From contig NZ_JAEQMG010000100.1 of assembly GCF_016680995.1 (NCBI RefSeq), positions 1 through 18,717 on the forward strand: DNA of 18,717 nt. Reading direction: 5' to 3'. Shown in pieces: positions 6,836 to 14,406 of this stretch (its first letter is position 1; every line of letters begins with the position of its first letter). The position numbers and the translations under genes were made by a program. Under the pieces are notes generated by a model that was not told the origin of the DNA, made no database searches, and saw only the letters and a list, made by a program, of their open reading frames with translations. This DNA is from Ruminococcus difficilis. Lineage in GTDB: Bacteria > Bacillota_A > Clostridia > Oscillospirales > Acutalibacteraceae.

Positions 6836-6979
6836 CTATTTCTTGTGACAGGGATACGGACAATTTTCGCATCCGCAGGAGCAGCCCTTTCCCTTGCGCC
6901 TGCGAAGGATGATCCAAACGACCGCCGCGGCAGCCGCAACAGCGAGAACGGCGACGACGATGATATCGGCAGTATTCAT
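6836..6979 (-). CDS. FeoB-associated Cys-rich membrane protein, 47 residues
   Basis: A short ATG-to-TAG frame lies directly after feoB. It encodes one N-terminal transmembrane helix (IIVVAVLAVAAAAAVVWIIL), a basic stop-transfer stretch (RRRKGKG) and a C-terminal cysteine cluster (CSCGCENCPYPC, five Cys). This is the layout of the small FeoB-associated Cys-rich membrane family that follows feoB in many Firmicutes. The ATG stands 15 bases after the feoB stop, with TAGGAGAGG as ribosome binding site overlapping that stop. It may bind iron or aid FeoB at the membrane; its exact role is not established. The terminator starts right after it, closing the feo operon. Confidence 0.88.
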   Translation of the reverse strand: MNTADIIVVAVLAVAAAAAVVWIILRRRKGKGCSCGCENCPYPCHKK

Positions 6980-6994
6980 ATGATACAACCTCTC

Positions 6995-9331
6995 CTAAAC
7001 GCCGCAGAGCATACAAATCAGGTGGATGACGGAGGTGGCGACATAAGCGATGACGCATTGCCAGACGACCATACCTGCCGCCCATTTTCTGCCAAGCTCC
7101 CGTCTGACGGAGGCGATTGCCGCGACGCAGGGGGTATAGAGCAGGCTGAACACCAGCAGAGAAACCGCGGAAAGAGTCGGGAGGGCGCTTTCGATGCCGC
7201 CGCCGTAGAGGATTTTCAGCGTTGAAACGACACTTTCCTTTGCCATCACGCCGCTGATGAGCGAGGTGATGATGCGCCAGTCGCCCAGCCCCAGCGGAGT
7301 GAACACGGGAGCGATAAAGCCCGCAATCTGCGCGAGGATGCTGTCCTGTGAGTTTTCGACGAGGTTGAACTGCCAGTTGAAGTTCTGCAGGAACCAGACA
7401 ATAATCGTTGAGATAAAGATAACGGTGAACGCGCGCTGCAGAAAGTCCTTTGCTTTGTCCCACAGCAGCCGAACGACGTTCATGAACCCGGGCAGGCGGT
7501 AGTTCGGCAGCTCCATGACGAACGGAACCGCTTCACCGCGGAAGAGCGTCTTTTTATAGAAAAGGGCGATCAGAATACCGATCACGATGCCCAGCGCATA
7601 CAGACCCGTGATGACCGGCCAGCTGACCTCACGGAAGAAGATGTTGACGAAAAAGGCGTAAATCGGCAGTTTTGCGGTACAGCTCATAAACGGCGTGAGC
7701 AGAATGGTCATCCTGCGGTCGCGCTGACTCGGGAGCGTCCGCGTCGCCATGACGGCGGGAACGGTGCAGCCGAAGCCGATCAGCATCGGCACGATACTTC
7801 TGCCCGACAGACCGATTTTTCGCAGCAGCTTATCCATGAAAAACGCCACACGCGCGAGATAGCCGCTGTCCTCCAGAATCGACAGGAACAGGAACAGCGT
7901 CACGATAACGGGCAGAAAGCTCAGCACGCTGCCGATGCCTGTCAGGACGCCGTCGGTGATCAGTCCTGTGAGGATCGGGTTGACATTCGCGTTTTCCAGT
8001 GCGCCGCGCGTCAGATTCGTCAGATTTTCAATTCCCAGCTCCATCAGGTTCTGCAGATTGCCGCCGATCACGTTGAAGGTCAGCCAAAATATCGTGAACA
8101 TGATCAGAATAAACATCGGGATCGCGGTGAATTTGCCTGTCAGCAGCTTGTCGATATTCGCGCTGCGGCGATGCTCGCGGCTTTCCTTCGGCTTGACGAC
8201 GGTCTGCTTGCAGATGCGGTGGATATAGGAAAAGCGCATGTCGGCGATTGCCGCGTTGCGGTCGAGCTGCAGCTCCTTTTCCATCTGACGGATGACGTGC
8301 TCGAGCATTTCCAGCTCGCTTTCCTCGAGCTGCAATTTATCAATAACGAGCTTATCGCCCTCGACGACCTTGCTTGCGGCGAAGTGAAGCGGAATCTGAG
8401 CCGCCTTTGCCTTGTCCTCAATCAGGTGCCGCACCGCGTGCAGACAGCGGTGCACCGCGCCGCCCTTTTCGTCGGCGGAGCAGAAGTCCTGCCGCTGCGG
8501 CTTTTCCTGATAGTGGGCGATATGGATGGCGTGCTTGACCAGCTCGTCAACGCCCTGGTTTTTGGCGGCGGAAATCGGCACGACGGGCACGCCGAGCATC
8601 GCTTCCAGCGTATTGATATCGACCGAGCCGCCGTTTGCGGTCAGCTCGTCCATGATATTGAGCGCCACCACCATCGGAATATCCATCTCCAGCAGCTGCA
8701 TGGTGAGGTAGAGGTTGCGCTCGATGTTCGTCGCGTCGACGATATTGATGATCGCCCTCGGCTTTTCGTCAAGCACAAAGCTGCGGGAGACGATCTCCTC
8801 ACTGGTGTAGGGCGACATGGAATAGATGCCGGGCAGGTCGGTGATGAGCGTGTTTTTGTATCCCTTGATGACGCCGTCCTTGCGGTCGACCGTCACGCCG
8901 GGAAAGTTGCCGACGTGCTGATTGGCGCCCGTCAGCTGATTGAACAGCGTTGTTTTGCCGCAGTTCTGATTTCCGACCAGCGCGTAGGTGAGCGTCGCGT
9001 CGTCAGGTAAGGGATTGCCGCTGCCCTTGGGGTGGAACTTGCCGTCCTCACCCAAGCCGGGATGATGACTGCGGCTTTTTTTCTGCGGAGGTTCCTGCGG
9101 CTGTTCCGCCAGCGGTCTGATCTCGATTTTTTCCGCGTCGGCAAGACGCAGCGACAGCTCATAGCCGTGAAGCGTCAGCTGCATCGGGTCGCCCATCGGC
9201 GCCAGCTTGACGAGTGTGACCCGCGTGCCGGGAATCACGCCCATATCGAGAAAATGCTGCCGCAGCCTGCCCTCGCCTCCGACGGAGGTGATGACGGCGG
9301 ATTGACCGATTTTCATTTCTTTGAGTTGCAT
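6995..9331 (-). CDS. feoB: Fused FeoA-FeoB ferrous iron transporter
   Basis: The 778-residue protein imports Fe2+ through the cytoplasmic membrane. Residues 1-75 are an SH3-like FeoA domain (MKIGQSAVITSVGG, FLDMGVIPGTRVTLV). A polar linker (about 76-112, rich in Pro, Lys, His) leads to the FeoB G domain: GNQNCGKT (G1, 120-127), VGNFPGVTVD (switch I), DLPGIY (G3), NIMD (G4, 225-228) and SAAK (G5). The membrane part has the two Gate regions, with GCTVPAVMATRTL and SCTAKLPIYAFF in the first and LLYTPCVAAIASVRRE in the second; these carry the conserved cysteines. FeoB alone is usually about 700 residues, so the fusion explains the extra length. The ATG at 9331 begins the FeoA part and has a modest AAGGA site. 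The promoter and an iron box lie just upstream. Confidence 0.95.
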   Translation of the reverse strand: MQLKEMKIGQSAVITSVGGEGRLRQHFLDMGVIPGTRVTLVKLAPMGDPMQLTLHGYELSLRLADAEKIEIRPLAEQPQEPPQKKSRSHHPGLGEDGKFHPKGSGNPLPDDATLTYALVGNQNCGKTTLFNQLTGANQHVGNFPGVTVDRKDGVIKGYKNTLITDLPGIYSMSPYTSEEIVSRSFVLDEKPRAIINIVDATNIERNLYLTMQLLEMDIPMVVALNIMDELTANGGSVDINTLEAMLGVPVVPISAAKNQGVDELVKHAIHIAHYQEKPQRQDFCSADEKGGAVHRCLHAVRHLIEDKAKAAQIPLHFAASKVVEGDKLVIDKLQLEESELEMLEHVIRQMEKELQLDRNAAIADMRFSYIHRICKQTVVKPKESREHRRSANIDKLLTGKFTAIPMFILIMFTIFWLTFNVIGGNLQNLMELGIENLTNLTRGALENANVNPILTGLITDGVLTGIGSVLSFLPVIVTLFLFLSILEDSGYLARVAFFMDKLLRKIGLSGRSIVPMLIGFGCTVPAVMATRTLPSQRDRRMTILLTPFMSCTAKLPIYAFFVNIFFREVSWPVITGLYALGIVIGILIALFYKKTLFRGEAVPFVMELPNYRLPGFMNVVRLLWDKAKDFLQRAFTVIFISTIIVWFLQNFNWQFNLVENSQDSILAQIAGFIAPVFTPLGLGDWRIITSLISGVMAKESVVSTLKILYGGGIESALPTLSAVSLLVFSLLYTPCVAAIASVRRELGRKWAAGMVVWQCVIAYVATSVIHLICMLCGV

Positions 9332-9347
9332 GGATATCGCGTCCTTG

Positions 9348-9366
9348 TTTGGTTAGTCTAAACTAA
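9348..9366 (-). promoter_or_regulatory. DtxR/IdeR-like iron box before feoAB
   Basis: On the minus strand TTAGTTTAGACTAACCAAA matches the classical DtxR/IdeR consensus TTAGGTTAGCCTAACCTAA at 16 of 19 positions. It contains the inner palindrome TTAGT-ttag-ACTAA. It begins at the last base of the -10 box of the feo promoter, so a bound Fe2+-loaded repressor would block transcription. The regulator gene is not in the window. The consensus is from memory, and the link to iron is supported by the adjacent gene. Confidence 0.7.
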
Positions 9367-9394
9367 TTATAGCAGAAAAATCCGTGGTTGTCCA
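9366..9394 (-). promoter_or_regulatory. Sigma-A promoter of the feo operon
   Basis: TGGACA (9394-9389) and a perfect TATAAT (9371-9366) are separated by 17 bases on the minus strand, about 35 bases before the feoAB ATG. It overlaps the iron box. Confidence 0.8.
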
Positions 9395-9560
9395 TATCAA
9401 AAAGTATGCAGGGGAGAGTGATTGTTTGCACACCCGAACCCGTTTATTGTTTATTATTCTGAATTGGAAAAATAACTTGATTTTTGTGACGTTTGCGGCA
9501 CTTTGTATCTTTGAAGCGGAACGAATTGAACACGAATCACAAAAAGAACGGCTGCCCCTG
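9395..9560. other. Divergent intergenic region without a supported gene
   Basis: This AT-rich stretch separates the divergent feo and ATPase promoters. A GTG-started 70-codon frame crosses it (9384-9596) but has no ribosome binding site and no recognisable composition, and it would overlap both promoters. I see no RNA gene or repeat here. Confidence 0.6.
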
Positions 9561-9589
9561 TTGAATTTCTCGCTTTATTGTGGTAAAAT
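9561..9589 (+). promoter_or_regulatory. Sigma-A promoter of the V-ATPase operon
   Basis: TTGAAT (9561-9566) and TAAAAT (9584-9589) are separated by 17 bases, about 90 bases before the first gene of the ATPase operon. Nothing else on this strand would use it. Confidence 0.7.
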
Positions 9590-9667
9590 AAACTGATAAT
9601 GTTTATGATAAAGAAGACAAAGTCATAAAGCATTTCATATGATACAGAATCATCATTCCAGCATATC

Positions 9668-9675
9668 GGAGGTGA
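9668..9675 (+). promoter_or_regulatory. Ribosome binding site deciding a TTG start
   Basis: GGAGGTGA is the best Shine-Dalgarno sequence in the leader and lies 5 bases before TTG 9681. The upstream in-frame ATG 9639 has no such site and would place this site inside the gene. Confidence 0.75.
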
Positions 9676-9680
9676 GATAT

Positions 9681-9989
9681 TTGCAGGACATGATCAAACG
9701 GATTGTCGAGGCCGACAATCAGGCGAAGGCTTTGGAGGAGGCGAATCAAAAAGCCGCCGAAAAAGAGAAGCAGAAGATTGAGGAGGAGGCAGCGGCAATA
9801 TACCAAAAATACATGGACGAAGCAAAGGCGGAAATCGGCAAAAACGCCGCCTATCTGGAAAAGCGTTTTTCGCGGAAGCTGACCGATGTATCCGCGAAGC
9901 AGGAATCGCTGCTGATCAAGCTGAAATCCGATTATGAGCAGAACCGCGACCGATGGGTCGACGAGATCGTTGACCGCGTGGTTGGCTGA
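9681..9989 (+). CDS. ntpF: V/A-type ATPase peripheral stalk subunit G/H (NtpF/AhaH-like)
   Basis: With the TTG start the protein is 102 residues (MQDMIKRIVEADNQAKALEE and on); the ATG at 9639 would add 14 unsupported residues. Almost the whole protein is charged coiled coil rich in Ala, Glu and Lys (ANQKAAEKEKQKIEEEAAAI), as in the G/H stalk subunit that pairs with subunit E and links the catalytic head to subunit I. The sequence is low in specific motifs, so the call depends on position: it is first in the operon, directly before subunit C, where NtpF-like subunits belong. Its length fits the family (about 100-110). Confidence 0.8.
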   Translation: MQDMIKRIVEADNQAKALEEANQKAAEKEKQKIEEEAAAIYQKYMDEAKAEIGKNAAYLEKRFSRKLTDVSAKQESLLIKLKSDYEQNRDRWVDEIVDRVVG

Positions 9990-9992
9990 ACA

Positions 9993-10001
9993 GGGAGGTG
10001 A
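9993..10001 (+). promoter_or_regulatory. Ribosome binding site of ntpC
   Basis: GGGAGGTGA selects ATG 10007. The in-frame GTG at 9998 is part of this site and cannot be the start. Confidence 0.85.
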
Positions 10002-10006
10002 TTAAA

Positions 10007-11041
10007 ATGTCCACTACGTCTTATGCCGTTTTGGCGAAAGCAAGGGCAAAGTACGGACGCTTTCTGACCGACCGCGATTACGCGAGCCTGATAGCGTGTC
10101 AGAGCGTCGCCGAGGTGATGGTGTACCTGAAATCACACACGCATTTTGCCTCGGTGCTCTCCGAGGTCAATGAGCGCGACGTGCACAGAGGCAGGCTCGA
10201 AATGCTGCTGCGGCAGTACCTGTTCAATGAGTTCGACACCCTGTGCCGCTACGATTCCAGTGTGAGCGTAGGCTTTTCGCGCTATGTTGTCGAAAAGACG
10301 GAGGTTGAGCAGATCATCCGCTTTCTGGTGCTGCTGAACTCACATTCCACCGAGAAGTTTATCTTCCAGTTTCCTGCCTTTCTGTCGAAGCACACCGAGC
10401 TTGACGTCAACAAGATGGCGAACGCCCGCGACTACGAGGAGTTTCTCAGCACGCTCTCACGCACGCCGTACCACGAGATACTCAAAATCTACAGGCCGGA
10501 CGAAAAGGGACGGCTGCCGGTCTCCGAGATGGAGAACAAGCTCTACGACCATATCATGAAGCACATGCTCGAGTATATCAACAAGAAAACGAAGGGCGCG
10601 GAGCGGCAGGAGCTGATGACGATGTTCAGGACGATCAACGATTACAGTATTTTTTCAAGGATTCTGAGATTGAAAAAGTATTATAATCTGCCGCCCGAGA
10701 TCATCAAAACCAACATGTCGCCCGAATACTGCAGTCTCAGCCCCAAGCTGATCGCGCGGATGTGTGAAGCGGAATCCTCCGCGGAGGTGTTCCGGATCAT
10801 GCAGAGCACAGGCTGCGGCAGGATGATCGGCAAGATCGGCTATACCTACGCGAGCGACATCAGTCCGCGGGTACAGTTCCGGCTTGCGAAAAAGAACATC
10901 CATTTTTCCAACAATCCTTCGGTTGTGATGATGGCGTTCATGTTTCTGTCCGAGATCGAGCTGATGAATGTCATCTGCCTGATCGAGGGCATCCGCTATC
11001 AGCTCGACCCAAAGATCATACAGTCATTGATAATCCGATGA
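10007..11041 (+). CDS. ntpC: V/A-type ATPase subunit C (rotor-stator adaptor, subunit d-like)
   Basis: The 344-residue all-helical protein matches AtpC/NtpC, the funnel-shaped part that couples the central axle (D, F) to the membrane K ring. The N-terminus (SYAVLAKARAKYGRFLTDRDYASLI) and the repeated helical segments (VAEVMVYLKSHTHF; EFLSTLSRTPYHEIL; SSAEVFRIMQSTGCG) follow the family's three-fold repeat of short helical modules. The C-terminal EIELMNVICLIEGIRYQLDPKIIQSLII matches the conserved family end. It follows ntpF after 17 bases and precedes subunit I. In the Enterococcus hirae operon the C gene comes later, so the order differs here. Confidence 0.88.
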   Translation: MSTTSYAVLAKARAKYGRFLTDRDYASLIACQSVAEVMVYLKSHTHFASVLSEVNERDVHRGRLEMLLRQYLFNEFDTLCRYDSSVSVGFSRYVVEKTEVEQIIRFLVLLNSHSTEKFIFQFPAFLSKHTELDVNKMANARDYEEFLSTLSRTPYHEILKIYRPDEKGRLPVSEMENKLYDHIMKHMLEYINKKTKGAERQELMTMFRTINDYSIFSRILRLKKYYNLPPEIIKTNMSPEYCSLSPKLIARMCEAESSAEVFRIMQSTGCGRMIGKIGYTYASDISPRVQFRLAKKNIHFSNNPSVVMMAFMFLSEIELMNVICLIEGIRYQLDPKIIQSLIIR

Positions 11042-11053
11042 CCGCACAATAAA

Positions 11054-11060
11054 GAGGTGA
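11054..11060 (+). promoter_or_regulatory. Ribosome binding site deciding the start of ntpI
   Basis: GAGGTGA favours TTG 11068 (7 bases away) over TTG 11062 (1 base away). Both give the same frame; the downstream ATG in MAVSSMQ is possible but too far away for this site. Confidence 0.65.
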
Positions 11061-11067
11061 TTTGAAT

Positions 11068-12999
11068 TTGGCAGTATCATCAATGCAGGCCGTGAACGTG
11101 ATCGGTTTGATGGAATATATCGACGAGGTCATCACGGTACTTGGTGAGTCAGGTGTATTTCATCCCGACGAGGTCAGCAACTTCTATACCGACCTCCAGG
11201 AATTTACGCACCTGCAGACAAAAAACAGCTATGCCGAGCCTCTGACGAATCTCAAAGCGGCGCTTAACCAGACCAAACGGAGATTTCCGCTGACGGATGT
11301 GAGCGATTTCAGCCCGACCTTCGAGGAGCTGGACAGCTTCTCCAAGGAGACCACAGCGGATATCGACGCGCTGATCGACGAAAGGGAGTCAGCTGCCGCG
11401 AGGTGCAGGGAGGCAAAGCACAATCTCAGCACCGCAGAGCACTTTGCGGGACTGGATGTGCAGATTCAAGAGGTTCTCAAAATGAAGTACATGAAGGCGC
11501 ACTTCGGCAGACTGCCGAAGGACAGCGTGCAGAAGCTGGAGGCGTACAAGGACAACGAGTACGTGGACTTCGCCGTATGTACCGAGGACAAGACGCATTG
11601 CTGGGGCGTGTATTTCGCGCCCGCGGAGCAGGCTGAGGAGATCGACAAAATCTTTGAAGGTCTGTATTTTGAGCCTACCGATCTGGTAGGCGAGAACGAA
11701 ACCCCGAGCGAAAAGATCGAGGGCTACAAAAAGGAGATACCGCTTCTGGAGAAGAAGACGAAGGAAGCGCAGAAAAAGCTCGACCGCTATCTCAGCGAGA
11801 ACGCGGAGCGCATCACGCGCTATCTCTCCAAGCTCGAGGAGCTGTATCTTTATGCGAGCATCCGCAACAAAGCGCTGCAGCACAACAACAGCTTCATCAT
11901 CGTCGGCTGGATTCCCACCGAGAACATGAAGCAGATGAAAAAGCGCCTGAAGAAGATCAAGAGCGTGGAGCTTGATTTCTCCGACGCGAAAAACGAGATG
12001 GACAAGCGTCCGCCCGTCAAGCTCAAAAACTCCTTCCTTGCGAAGCCGTTTGAGTTCTACACCGAGATGTACGGCGTGCCGAAGTACAACGAGATCGACC
12101 CCACGCTGTTCATCGCGATCACATACGTCGTTATCTTCGGCATCATGTTCGCCGATCTGGGACAGGGCTTTTGCCTTGCGATAGCCGGCATGCTGATGTG
12201 GAAACTCAAAAAAATGCCCATCGGCAAGATCCTGTTCCCGTGCGGCATTTCGTCCATGGTGTTCGGCACGCTCTTCGGCAGCGTGTTCGGCTTTGAGCAT
12301 CTGCTCGACCCGATGTTCCGCCTGTTCGGCTTTGAGGAAAAGCCGTTCGAGGTCATGGCGTCGCAGAACACCAACCTGATCATCCTCGGCGCGATCGGAA
12401 TCGGCGTGTTCCTGCTGATCGTGGCGATGTTCCTCAATGTCTACACCTCCTTCCGTCAGAAGAATTTCGGAAGGGCGCTGTTCAGCACAAGCGGCATTGC
12501 GGGAATCATCTTCTACTGTTCGCTCGTATTCGGACTGACTGCGGAGATATTCCTCGGCATGCACGTCATGACGCTGCCGTATATCCTCGGACTTGTCGTC
12601 TTGCCGTTCCTGCTGATCTTCTTCGCGGAGCCGCTGGGAGATTTGGTCAACGGCGAAAAGGATTGGCAGCCCGAAAGCTGGGGCGGCTATATCGTCGAGA
12701 ACCTGTTTGAGTCCATCGAGGTGCTGCTCGGCTACGTCACCAACACCATGAGCTTTCTGCGTGTCGGTGCGTTCGTACTCGTTCACGCGGGCATGATGCT
12801 CGTCGTGTTCGTGCTTGCGGAGACCGTCGGAGGCGCGGGCTACTGGATCATCGTCGTTATCGGCAACGCGCTCGTCATGGTGCTCGAGGCGCTGCTTGTG
12901 GCGATACAGGTGCTGAGGCTGGAATACTATGAGATGTTCAGCCGCTTCTATTCGGGTGAGGGCAGACCGTTTGAACCCGTCAAAATCAATGTAGAATAA
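11068..12999 (+). CDS. ntpI: V/A-type ATPase membrane subunit I (a-like stator)
   Basis: At 643 residues this is the membrane stator that forms the ion half-channels and anchors the peripheral stalks. The N-terminal half (about 1-330) is soluble and partly coiled coil (KEIPLLEKKTKEAQKKLDRY) and ends in NSFIIVGWIPTENMKQMKKRL, a conserved family segment. The C-terminal half has about seven or eight membrane helices starting at LFIAITYVVIFGIMFADLGQG. Near the end MSFLRVGAFVLVHAGMM contains the Arg that faces the rotor carboxylate, and EALLVAIQVLRLEYYEMFSRF matches the terminal helix with its second conserved Arg. The gene starts with TTG and ends at TAA 12997-12999, just before ntpK. Confidence 0.93.
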   Translation: MAVSSMQAVNVIGLMEYIDEVITVLGESGVFHPDEVSNFYTDLQEFTHLQTKNSYAEPLTNLKAALNQTKRRFPLTDVSDFSPTFEELDSFSKETTADIDALIDERESAAARCREAKHNLSTAEHFAGLDVQIQEVLKMKYMKAHFGRLPKDSVQKLEAYKDNEYVDFAVCTEDKTHCWGVYFAPAEQAEEIDKIFEGLYFEPTDLVGENETPSEKIEGYKKEIPLLEKKTKEAQKKLDRYLSENAERITRYLSKLEELYLYASIRNKALQHNNSFIIVGWIPTENMKQMKKRLKKIKSVELDFSDAKNEMDKRPPVKLKNSFLAKPFEFYTEMYGVPKYNEIDPTLFIAITYVVIFGIMFADLGQGFCLAIAGMLMWKLKKMPIGKILFPCGISSMVFGTLFGSVFGFEHLLDPMFRLFGFEEKPFEVMASQNTNLIILGAIGIGVFLLIVAMFLNVYTSFRQKNFGRALFSTSGIAGIIFYCSLVFGLTAEIFLGMHVMTLPYILGLVVLPFLLIFFAEPLGDLVNGEKDWQPESWGGYIVENLFESIEVLLGYVTNTMSFLRVGAFVLVHAGMMLVVFVLAETVGGAGYWIIVVIGNALVMVLEALLVAIQVLRLEYYEMFSRFYSGEGRPFEPVKINVE

Positions 13000-13004
13000 T
13001 CTTT

Positions 13005-13009
13005 GGAGG
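13005..13009 (+). promoter_or_regulatory. Ribosome binding site of ntpK
   Basis: GGAGG lies 8 bases before ATG 13018. A TTG at 13003 in the same frame overlaps this site and is rejected as start. Confidence 0.85.
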
Positions 13010-13017
13010 TTTTTATT

Positions 13018-13446
13018 ATGTCAGTTTTTGATTTCTTATTCATGGCTTTACCCGTTGTATTTCTGATCGCGTCCGTACTCATTGCCGTCAAGGCGGTTTC
13101 CCGCGGCAAGAGCAGAAAGAGAACCCTGATGATGCAGCTCGCGTCCTTCGCGGCGGTATTCGCGATCTGCATGGTATGTCCGTTTGTCGCGAGCGCGGCT
13201 TCGGAGACGGTTGAGGTTGCCCAGCAGGGCTCGTTCGGCATGGCGTATATCGGCGCGGCAGCCGCGACAGGACTTTCCTGCATCGGCGGCGGTATCGCGG
13301 TCGGCAACGCGGCTCCCGCGGCGATCGGCGCGACCAGCGAGGATCCAAAGGCGTTCGGTAAGGCTATCATCTTTGTTGCACTCGGCGAAGGTATCGCGCT
13401 CTACGGCATGCTGATTTCCATTATGATTCTTTCCAAGATTGGCTAA
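13018..13446 (+). CDS. ntpK: V/A-type ATPase rotor subunit K (proteolipid)
   Basis: The 142-residue membrane protein forms the ion-carrying rotor ring. The C-terminal 80 residues are a canonical c-subunit hairpin: MAYIGAAAATGLSCIGGGIAV, a polar loop with GATSEDPKAFGK, and the second helix with ALGEGIALYGML, where Glu124 is the ion-binding carboxylate. The N-terminal half is not a copy of this hairpin. It has one helix (FLFMALPVVFLIASVLIAV), a very basic loop (SRGKSRKR) and a second helix ending in FVASAA, which looks like a signal peptide with an AXA cleavage site at about 58-60. Whether the rotor ion is H+ or Na+ cannot be decided from what I see. It lies between ntpI and the F gene. Confidence 0.92.
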   Translation: MSVFDFLFMALPVVFLIASVLIAVKAVSRGKSRKRTLMMQLASFAAVFAICMVCPFVASAASETVEVAQQGSFGMAYIGAAAATGLSCIGGGIAVGNAAPAAIGATSEDPKAFGKAIIFVALGEGIALYGMLISIMILSKIG

Positions 13447-13456
13447 GTGACGGAAC

Positions 13457-13765
13457 ATGAAATTTTATTTGATTAGTGATAACGTCGACACCAAAATGGG
13501 CATGCGCTTCGCGGGCATTCCGGGAGTCGTGGTGCACGAGGAGGAGGAGGTCAGACGCGAGCTGACGCAGGCGATGGAGCGCGAGGATATCGCGGTCATC
13601 CTGATGACGGAAAAGCTCGTATCGCTCTGTCCCGACATCGTCTACGACCTCAAGCTCAACCGCAAGAAGCCGCTCATCGTCGAAATCCCCGACCGTCACG
13701 GAAACGGAAGGACAAAAGACAGCATCACCAAGTATGTGCAGGACGCGATCGGTGTGAAGCTGTAA
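13457..13765 (+). CDS. ntpG: V/A-type ATPase subunit F (NtpG)
   Basis: The 102-residue central-axle subunit binds subunit D. MKFYLISDNVDTKMGMRFAGIPGVVVHEEEE at the N-terminus shows the family pattern: a short beta-strand, then the D-x-x-x-GMR-AGI segment. EDIAVILMTEKLVSL is also typical of AtpF/NtpG, as is the late PLIVEIPDRHG. The length is normal. It starts 10 bases after ntpK with only a weak GGA before the ATG, so translation may be helped by coupling to ntpK. Confidence 0.93.
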   Translation: MKFYLISDNVDTKMGMRFAGIPGVVVHEEEEVRRELTQAMEREDIAVILMTEKLVSLCPDIVYDLKLNRKKPLIVEIPDRHGNGRTKDSITKYVQDAIGVKL

Positions 13766-13792
13766 CGCGTTATCACGGAAGGAAGGGTACTT

Positions 13793-14383
13793 ATGCCAAA
13801 AAATAAAACCGATAACTTTCTGAAGGCGATAAGACGGTATGCCAAGCAGCAGAAAAGCGTGATGAAGGGCGAGGTCAAGCAGCTGAAAACCGAGCGTCTC
13901 AAGGAGGCGGAGGAGAAGGCAAAGCGTGACAGCCAGCGGCTGATCAAGGACAAGCTGCAGGAGACACGCACCCGTCAGACCGCGATCCTCGCGAAAAAGA
14001 CGCAGGACGGACAGAGAAAGCTCTTTATCGCACGTTCCGCGATGGTGGAGGAAGTGTTCAAAAAGGCGGCTGACAAGCTCGTCGAATACGCAAAGAGCGA
14101 CGCGTATACCTCCAAGCTGACGGACAGCGCGAAGGCGATCGCCGATGTGTTTGACGGCAGGGACTGCGTGCTCTATGTCAACGAGCGCGACCTCGGCGCG
14201 GCTGAGGGCATCAAAGCCCTGTTCGGCGGCAGCACGGAGGTCAGGGCGGACAAGACCATCAAAATCGGCGGCATCAGGGGCTATTGCGCGAGCATGGGCA
14301 TCATCGCCGACGAAACGCTTGACAGCAAGCTGGAAGCACAGCGCGAGTGGTTTGTGGAAAACGCCGCTCTCTCCGTACTTTGA
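13793..14383 (+). CDS. ntpE: V/A-type ATPase peripheral stalk subunit E
   Basis: The 196-residue subunit has the family's two parts. A long basic N-terminal coiled coil (about 1-90, with RLKEAEEKAKRDSQRLIKD) is followed by a compact alpha/beta head (DCVLYVNERDLGAAEGIKAL, then KIGGIRGYCASMGIIADETLDSKLEAQ). The IADETLDSKLE segment corresponds to the V-ATPase E signature in which the protein contacts the catalytic head. It pairs with the G/H coiled coil encoded at the operon start to form the stator stalks. A GGAAGGAAGGG ribosome binding site precedes ATG 13793. Confidence 0.9.
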   Translation: MPKNKTDNFLKAIRRYAKQQKSVMKGEVKQLKTERLKEAEEKAKRDSQRLIKDKLQETRTRQTAILAKKTQDGQRKLFIARSAMVEEVFKKAADKLVEYAKSDAYTSKLTDSAKAIADVFDGRDCVLYVNERDLGAAEGIKALFGGSTEVRADKTIKIGGIRGYCASMGIIADETLDSKLEAQREWFVENAALSVL

Positions 14384-14406
14384 ACCTTCTGAACCGAAAG
14401 AGATGA

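Noticed and set aside
6663..7463. A 266-codon minus-strand frame across the feo 3' region and the nagB promoter
   Set aside because: It is out of frame with feoB and the small Cys-rich gene, and runs through a strong terminator and the promoter.
9384..9596. A 70-codon plus-strand frame between feo and the ATPase operon
   Set aside because: It has a GTG start without a ribosome binding site, overlaps both promoters and has no recognisable features.
11389..12786. A 465-codon minus-strand frame opposite ntpI
   Set aside because: It is a shadow of the well-supported subunit I gene; its His/Glu/Arg-rich composition is typical of antisense frames.
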